A stretch of DNA of 64,000 bases from an uncultured Sphaerochaeta sp. (lineage in GTDB: Bacteria; Spirochaetota; Spirochaetia; Sphaerochaetales; Sphaerochaetaceae): assembly GCF_963666015.1 (NCBI RefSeq), contig NZ_OY762555.1, forward strand, positions 2,108,001 to 2,172,000, in the 5' to 3' direction. The translations under genes and the position numbers were made by a program. This document shows, one piece after another, positions 59,377 to 64,000 of this stretch (the first letter of the stretch is position 1; the number at the start of each line of letters is the position of its first letter). The notes under the pieces were generated by a model that made no database searches, was not told the origin of the DNA, and was given only the letters and a program-made list of their open reading frames with translations.

Positions 59377-59694
59377 ATGGATTCTCACATCAGAAAAGTC
59401 TATGTACCCATGACAGAGACAGGATTCTATATATTGCTTTGTTTACAGGAGCCCATGCACGGGTATGCAATAGTCCAGAAAGTCGATTTTTTGACCGAAG
59501 GGGTGGTGAGAATCGGGGCTGGGACGCTCTATGGAAGTTTGTCGAAGATGGAGAAGGATGGGCTCATCCGATTTATGGATGAACAGGATAAACGAAAAAT
59601 TTATCAAATCACCGAACTTGGATCAGATGTTCTTGCTTTGGAAAAAAAACGAATTGCACGGATGTGCCGGAACTTGGAGGAGGTTAGTCAATGA
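59377..59694 (+). CDS. PadR-family transcriptional regulator
   Basis: Small winged-helix regulator of 105 residues: TGFYILLCLQEPMHGYAIVQKV, then the wing/recognition part RIGAGTLYGSLSKMEKDGLI and KRKIYQITELG, all standard for PadR. ATG 59377 has AAGGAG 7 bases upstream; earlier in-frame codons cover promoter DNA. Its stop overlaps the start of the DUF2812 gene (ATGA), the usual partner of this PadR subgroup. Confidence 0.93.
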   Translation: MDSHIRKVYVPMTETGFYILLCLQEPMHGYAIVQKVDFLTEGVVRIGAGTLYGSLSKMEKDGLIRFMDEQDKRKIYQITELGSDVLALEKKRIARMCRNLEEVSQ

Positions 59695-60236
59695 AAGATA
59701 CGAAGGTTATGTTCAGATTCTATACTATCCCTGAATACGTGAAGGAGCAGGACTTCTTGTGTAATCAACATAAGAAGGGCTGGGCCTTTAGACGGGTATA
59801 TTTTCCAGGGTTGTATGTATTCTCCAGATGTGAAGGAGAGGATGTGGTCTACCAATTGGATTACAACCAAGAGGGAAAGACTGACAAGCAGAGCTATCTG
59901 CGTTTGTTTGAAGACTGTGGATGGGAGTATATCCAAGATTTTTTTGGGTATAGCTACTTCAGAAAGCCTGCCGCGCAGATGAATGGAAGAGAGGAAATCT
60001 ATTGTGATGATGGATCGCGTCTTGCCATGATAGAGCGTGTGTTCAAGGGGAGAATGATTCCCTTGCTGGTTCTGTTTTTCTTGGTGATTATTCCCCAGCT
60101 AGTACTGCATGGCAGCGGTGCAAGAAGTGCAAATCAATTCTTCTTTGGGCTTTTTAGTGGACTCTTCTTTGTATATATCATAATTTTCATACAGTTTGGC
60201 CTACAGTATTGGAATATGAGGAAACGACTTCGCTGA
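59691..60236 (+). CDS. DUF2812 membrane protein
   Basis: Protein of 181 residues with an N-terminal DUF2812 domain (FRFYTIPEYVKEQDFL, then YQLDYNQEGKTDKQSYLRLFEDCGWEYI) and two C-terminal membrane helices (about residues 122-142 and 150-172). Function unknown; commonly encoded after padR, perhaps as a membrane-stress sensor or PadR effector. Start overlaps padR by 4 bases, so the two are coupled. Confidence 0.9.
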   Translation: MKDTKVMFRFYTIPEYVKEQDFLCNQHKKGWAFRRVYFPGLYVFSRCEGEDVVYQLDYNQEGKTDKQSYLRLFEDCGWEYIQDFFGYSYFRKPAAQMNGREEIYCDDGSRLAMIERVFKGRMIPLLVLFFLVIIPQLVLHGSGARSANQFFFGLFSGLFFVYIIIFIQFGLQYWNMRKRLR

Positions 60237-60267
60237 CCGTGTTTTCATGCAGTACCCCTCCGTTCAG

Positions 60268-60295
60268 TTGAGTTAAGATTGTACAAACCTATATA
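60268..60295 (+). promoter_or_regulatory. Promoter of the lpl-type ABC operon
   Basis: -35 TTGAGT (60268-60273), 16-bp spacer, -10 TATATA (60290-60295), about 70 bases before the first permease gene. Confidence 0.5.
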
Positions 60296-60372
60296 AAAAA
60301 GTCGGTAAAGTACAAGAGACGACCTGCATAATCTTGCCATCTTGCCCCTATGCTGAGAGTGTGAGGTTGCAA

Positions 60373-61296
60373 ATGGCAGAAAGAACGGCAAAACAGCAGT
60401 TATTACGTGATATCAAGCGGCATAAATCAGTCTATGCTTTGCTTGCAATTCCTTTAATCTACTATATCATCTTTAAATATGTCCCGATATTCAACGGGCA
60501 GATTGCCTTCAAGGATTATATGGCCTTGGACGGGGTGCTGGGTAGTCAATGGATTGGCTTTGAGCATTTTAGGACTTTCATCAACTCCTATTATTTTGTT
60601 GAGTTGCTCAGAAACACCCTGATGTACAGTTTTGGGAAGTTGGTGTTCAGTCTTCCCCTTGCAATCATCCTGGCAATTGCCATCTATGAGAGCAACCGAC
60701 CAATTCTTCGAAAAACAGTGCAAACACTTGCCTATCTCCCACACTTTCTCTCGTGGGTCATCATGTACGGTATCTTGCTTGCCCTATTGGCGCCAGGAGA
60801 CGGAATTGTTAATGATACCATCAAGCTCTTTGGTGGAAAACCCATTGATTTTCTGACCAATACTGATGCCTTTCCCTGGATTGTCATTCTTAGTGATGCA
60901 TGGAAGGAAATGGGCTGGAGCGCCATCATCTTCATTGCCGCTCTGATGGGCATTGACCCTTCGCTCTTTGAGGCTGCCTTGGTCGAGGGTGCAAACTCTT
61001 GGCAGCGGGTACGCTATATTACCCTTCCCTCAATTCGCCCGGTCATCGTTATTGTGGTCCTGCTTCGCTTGGGAACCATTTTGGATGCAGGTTTCAACCA
61101 GATCTTCATGTTGTACTCAACGCCGGTCTATTCGGTTGCCGATATCATCGATACCTGGGTCTATCGTCAAGGCTTGCTGGAGTTCCAGTTTGGCCTTGCC
61201 ACCGCAGTCGGTCTTTTCAAGGGAGTCATTGGTATGTTCCTCATCCTTGGTTCCAACCGTCTGGTCAGACGCTTCGGCGGAAACTCATTGTACTAG
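60373..61296 (+). CDS. Oligosaccharide ABC permease, LplB/YteP-like
   Basis: First permease of a CUT1-type importer, 307 residues, six membrane segments. LplB-like N terminus (YALLAIPLIYYIIFKYVPIFNGQIAFKDY) and coupling loop EAALVEGANSWQRVRYITLPS. Such LplB/YteP systems import pectin-derived (rhamnogalacturonan or oligogalacturonide) sugars in Bacillus. GAGG lies 7 bases before ATG 60373. No ATPase gene is in the operon; an MsmK-type shared ATPase elsewhere is expected. Confidence 0.92.
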   Translation: MAERTAKQQLLRDIKRHKSVYALLAIPLIYYIIFKYVPIFNGQIAFKDYMALDGVLGSQWIGFEHFRTFINSYYFVELLRNTLMYSFGKLVFSLPLAIILAIAIYESNRPILRKTVQTLAYLPHFLSWVIMYGILLALLAPGDGIVNDTIKLFGGKPIDFLTNTDAFPWIVILSDAWKEMGWSAIIFIAALMGIDPSLFEAALVEGANSWQRVRYITLPSIRPVIVIVVLLRLGTILDAGFNQIFMLYSTPVYSVADIIDTWVYRQGLLEFQFGLATAVGLFKGVIGMFLILGSNRLVRRFGGNSLY

Positions 61297-61306
61297 GGGG
61301 TCGGGA

Positions 61307-62227
61307 ATGAAGATGAAAGGAACTGGAAAAAAAGGACGATTCACCTCTGTAGCGATTAAGCCCACTGCGGCAGACCACAGTTTCAATTTCTTGGTGGATT
61401 TCTTTTTGGCTTTGCTTTTGCTGATTATTGCAATTCCGCTTTGGAGCACTATTACTCTTTCATTCAGGCCAAATGACTATATTGGCAACAACCTGGAAGG
61501 GATGTTCCTGATGCCCTGGAAATGGTCGACCTCAGCGTATGAGGCGTTGTTGGGAAATGCAGGATTTCTGCTTGCTTTCGGCAACAGTGTGAAGATATTG
61601 ATTGGAGGGGTGGCGAGTGCTTTACTGCTTACCATACCCCTTGCATATGTACTGTCCATACCCACCCTTCCGGGGAGACGCTATTTGAACTTGCTTGTCA
61701 TTGTCCCTTATGTGTTCAACGTCGGGATGATACCAACCTATCTGTTGGTTACGAATATCGGTTTGATCGACAAGCTTCCAGCAGTCTACATCCCGGTGGC
61801 GATCAGCACCTACAACTGTCTGATCATGCGTTCCTTCTTCGAGGGTATTCCCAATGAGCTGAAGGAGTCTGCACGTATTGATGGGGCATCAGAGATTCAA
61901 GTTCTCTTGAGAATTATCCTGCCTCTCTCCAAAGCGATTATCATGACCATCGGGTTGTTTTACGGGGTATCCTTCTGGAATAATTTCTTCCATGCAATGC
62001 TCTACCTCAATAGTAATGCGCTACAGCCCCTTCCAATACTGCTCAGGAATATCCTGATGGCCAGTGGAATGAATGAATATGTGGAGGTAAGCGCCTTCGG
62101 GGATGCTCCAATTGCCGCCATCAAGGCCGCATCGGTCTTCATGAGTGCAATACCAATGGTTATTGCCTACCCATTCATCCAGAAGTATTTCACCAAGGGA
62201 ACATTGCTGGGAAGTGTGAAAGGATAA
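61307..62227 (+). CDS. Oligosaccharide ABC permease, LplC/YtcP-like
   Basis: Second permease, 306 residues, six membrane segments, with LplC-type motifs: LIIAIPLWSTITLSFRPNDY, coupling loop ELKESARIDGASEIQVLLRIILPLS and the C-terminal AIPMVIAYPFIQKYFTKG, MGS-like end. ATG 61307 has TAGGGGG upstream, 10 bases after the first permease's stop; the longer open frame from 60953 lies inside the previous gene. Confidence 0.93.
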   Translation: MKMKGTGKKGRFTSVAIKPTAADHSFNFLVDFFLALLLLIIAIPLWSTITLSFRPNDYIGNNLEGMFLMPWKWSTSAYEALLGNAGFLLAFGNSVKILIGGVASALLLTIPLAYVLSIPTLPGRRYLNLLVIVPYVFNVGMIPTYLLVTNIGLIDKLPAVYIPVAISTYNCLIMRSFFEGIPNELKESARIDGASEIQVLLRIILPLSKAIIMTIGLFYGVSFWNNFFHAMLYLNSNALQPLPILLRNILMASGMNEYVEVSAFGDAPIAAIKAASVFMSAIPMVIAYPFIQKYFTKGTLLGSVKG

Positions 62228-62287
62228 GATGCTTTCCTGCTCTGCATGATTTTATTTGGATTTGGTAATTCATAAGGAGGATTAGCC

Positions 62288-63862
62288 ATGAAGAAACAGT
62301 ATTTCGTATGCATCGCACTCATTGCGTTGCTCACTTTCGTTTCCCTGCCAGTATTCAGTCAGGGAACCAAAGATGCTGCAGATGGTCCGGTGACCATTGA
62401 TCTGTGGTATGGCGCTGCGGTTACAGAAGCTGGGCCGCCCCCAGCCGATTGGGTAGGGTTTGACATCATCAAAGAGAAGTTGAACATCGATCTGAAGCTG
62501 ACAACGCTTCCCTCCAATGAGAGTGACCAGGATGTTAAGATTCAGGCTGCCGCTGCGGCAAACAATCTTCCCGATCTGTTCATGGTCCGTCGCGATGTCT
62601 TGACCCGTTTGGTTCCCCAGGGCTTGGTTGCGCCTGTTGATGATCTCTATGAGAAGATGCCCACTCGTACGGCAACCCATTACAACGAGGTAAGTCGTAA
62701 CCATGCAAAGTTTGGTGGAAAGAGCTATGGATTGGCTGACCCTGGTTCAATCGTCAAGAATGAAGGTTTGTTGATTCGCAAGGATTGGTTGGATAACCTA
62801 GGCTTGAGTGCACCAACTACCACTGATGAATTGCTTGAGGTCATGCGAGCCTTCACCTTCGATGATCCTGATGGTAATGGAAAGAATGACACCTACGGTT
62901 ATGGTGCTTTCCAGGAAGTCAACAACTATGAAGCATGGCCCGGTCGCCGCTTGGAGCCAATCCTTGGTGCATTCGGTGTTGAAGGGACCTGGGATATGAC
63001 CACTGACAGCGCTGGTCTGAATATTCTCAAACCCGAATTTTATGATGCCATGACATATCTCAAAAAGATGGCTGATGAAGGTGTCATTGATCCAAACTGG
63101 CTTGCCTACAAGAAGGATGATTTCCGTGCTGCTTGGAAGCAGGGTCGTTTTGGAATCATGAGAGAGCAGAATGCTGCATTTGCAGCCCAGTCCAACTACG
63201 CTCCATTCGATAAGAACTTCCCTGATGGTGAATGGGTGATTCTCGATCCCGTCGAAGGGCCGAAAGGACATGCCTCTATTGGACCTTACACTGCAGGTTT
63301 CCGTATTTACGCCATCAGTGCAAAAGCAGCTGAAGAAGGAAAGAAAGACAAGATTGCCGAACTCCTCGAGTGGATGGCCTCTGATGAAGGATACTTCTTG
63401 CTCGGCTGGGGCGTTGAGGGTGTGAACTACACCAAGGATGCAAACGGTGTTCCTGTTGCTGATGGTATTTCTAATCCTGATCTGGCTTTCAGTGGTCCCG
63501 TCGGACAGACCGTGACCCAGCTTCGAAACATGGTTTTCTATAATGGTGATATCGAGTTGTATGCTCGCTATCCGAAGTACATCACTGATACCAGCAAGAA
63601 AGAAATGTCTGCACTTGAGGTACTGCGTGAGATGCAGACCAAGCAGTGGACTCCCGCTGTTGGTTCTGACATGCTTCCGATTCCGAATGCTGACCTGAAG
63701 CGTTTCTACGAACAAGGATTGAGTGAGTTCATCACTGGAAAGCGTACGCTGAACAGAACGAACTGGAACACTTGGATTGCTGAGTTCAAGAAACTCGGTG
63801 GACAGGATTGGAATGACAAAGGCGTTGCCTTTGCCAAGGAAAACAACCTGCTGAACGAGTAG
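62288..63862 (+). CDS. Oligosaccharide ABC substrate-binding protein, LplA-like
   Basis: Binding protein of 524 residues. The signal peptide ends SLPVFSQGTKDA; the mature part has VTIDLWYGAAVTE and NLPDLFMVRRDVLTRLVPQGLVAPVDDL, typical of LplA/YtcQ, with DDPDGNGKNDTYGYGAF resembling a calcium-binding loop. It binds imported oligosaccharides, probably pectic ones given the locus. AAGGAGG lies 7 bases before ATG 62288. It comes last among the three transporter genes, and a hairpin follows its stop. Confidence 0.94.
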   Translation: MKKQYFVCIALIALLTFVSLPVFSQGTKDAADGPVTIDLWYGAAVTEAGPPPADWVGFDIIKEKLNIDLKLTTLPSNESDQDVKIQAAAAANNLPDLFMVRRDVLTRLVPQGLVAPVDDLYEKMPTRTATHYNEVSRNHAKFGGKSYGLADPGSIVKNEGLLIRKDWLDNLGLSAPTTTDELLEVMRAFTFDDPDGNGKNDTYGYGAFQEVNNYEAWPGRRLEPILGAFGVEGTWDMTTDSAGLNILKPEFYDAMTYLKKMADEGVIDPNWLAYKKDDFRAAWKQGRFGIMREQNAAFAAQSNYAPFDKNFPDGEWVILDPVEGPKGHASIGPYTAGFRIYAISAKAAEEGKKDKIAELLEWMASDEGYFLLGWGVEGVNYTKDANGVPVADGISNPDLAFSGPVGQTVTQLRNMVFYNGDIELYARYPKYITDTSKKEMSALEVLREMQTKQWTPAVGSDMLPIPNADLKRFYEQGLSEFITGKRTLNRTNWNTWIAEFKKLGGQDWNDKGVAFAKENNLLNE

Positions 63863-63878
63863 GTGTGATGAGACCCAT

Positions 63879-63908
63879 TTCCGGCTGCGCGATGATCGGC
63901 AGCCGGAA
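63879..63908 (+). other. Stem-loop after the binding-protein gene
   Basis: Perfect 10-bp stem TTCCGGCTGC / GCAGCCGGAA with a 10-base loop, 16 bases after the stop and without a U-tract. It probably protects the binding-protein mRNA rather than ending transcription, since another gene starts 28 bases later. Confidence 0.7.
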
Positions 63909-63936
63909 GATTTGGCACGAACATGAGGAATGAAGC

Positions 63937-64000
63937 ATGATGGACAGGGGTGAGCGCCTTTCGTTGAAACTAGCTGAAAGTGTGGTTTCACGGTACAAAC
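63937..64000 (+). CDS. Start of a gene cut by the window edge; possibly a GH105 unsaturated uronyl hydrolase
   Basis: A frame opens at ATG 63937 with GAGGA 7 bases upstream and runs off the end: about 21 residues (MMDRGERLSLKLAESVVSRYK). The LAES(V)xxRY pattern resembles the first helix of GH105 enzymes (YteR-like), which commonly sit beside LplABC transporters. Too short to be sure. Confidence 0.45.
   Translation, partial: MMDRGERLSLKLAESVVSRYK

Noticed and set aside
60953..61306. N-terminal extension of the second lpl-type permease
   Set aside because: It overlaps the first permease gene in another frame; ATG 61307 with TAGGGGG upstream gives a normal-length permease.
62798..63991. 397-residue open frame on the minus strand
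   Set aside because: Antisense to the clear lplA-like gene and continues through its downstream hairpin; low-complexity, no motifs.

Overview
The window looks like a chromosomal segment of a free-living, fermentative spirochaete close to Sphaerochaeta. The evidence is moderate GC content, solute-binding proteins whose signal peptides end in FAAG, FAQG or FSQG, LacI-like sensor proteins carrying an SCGC motif, a divergent thymidine kinase next to deoC, and no flagellar genes. This is inferred from gene content; no 16S gene is present. I see no phage, insertion sequence or CRISPR array.

Positions 1-31200 are mostly housekeeping, with a few odd genes. They hold an FKBP fragment, radA, a divergent traB-like/lysO-like pair, an A-type flavoprotein, a large papain-like lipoprotein, a minus-strand run ygiQ-MATE-nagA-pepD-peptidase C26, a diacylglycerol kinase-like gene, a glycoside hydrolase next to a TerB-DnaJ protein, and dnaX-ybaB-recR. 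Next come the SRP RNA and five tRNAs (four serine isoacceptors and one arginine), an M28 peptidase, a Nudix/aldo-keto reductase/YigZ operon, and deoC with a thymidine kinase-like gene.

Positions 28900-64000 are largely a locus for pectin and hexuronate use. They contain a GH28 polygalacturonase, a TIM-barrel sugar isomerase-like gene, a family 5 ABC transporter, a ferric/phosphate-sugar-type ABC transporter, a divergent eda/kdgK pair, and an operon encoding a BASS transporter, UxaB, UxaA, UxaC, an IclR regulator, an oxidoreductase and a cupin. A 1063-residue sensor-AraC regulator is read away from that operon. A PadR/DUF2812 pair and an Lpl-type oligosaccharide ABC transporter follow, then the first codons of what may be a GH105 hydrolase. 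Together these would cut and import oligogalacturonides, convert galacturonate or glucuronate through tagaturonate/fructuronate and altronate to 2-keto-3-deoxygluconate, phosphorylate it (KdgK), and split KDPG to pyruvate and glyceraldehyde 3-phosphate (Eda).

The most striking observations are these. The papain-like lipoprotein has its Asn motif ahead of its Cys/His half, as if circularly permuted. Many genes appear to be leaderless: a -10 box sits 7-10 bases before the ATG and there is no ribosome binding site. The large regulator resembles a hybrid two-component protein whose phospho-accepting histidine is missing. A dispersed repeat begins exactly at two stop codons. All coordinates, starts and motif calls were read by eye; no database search was run.
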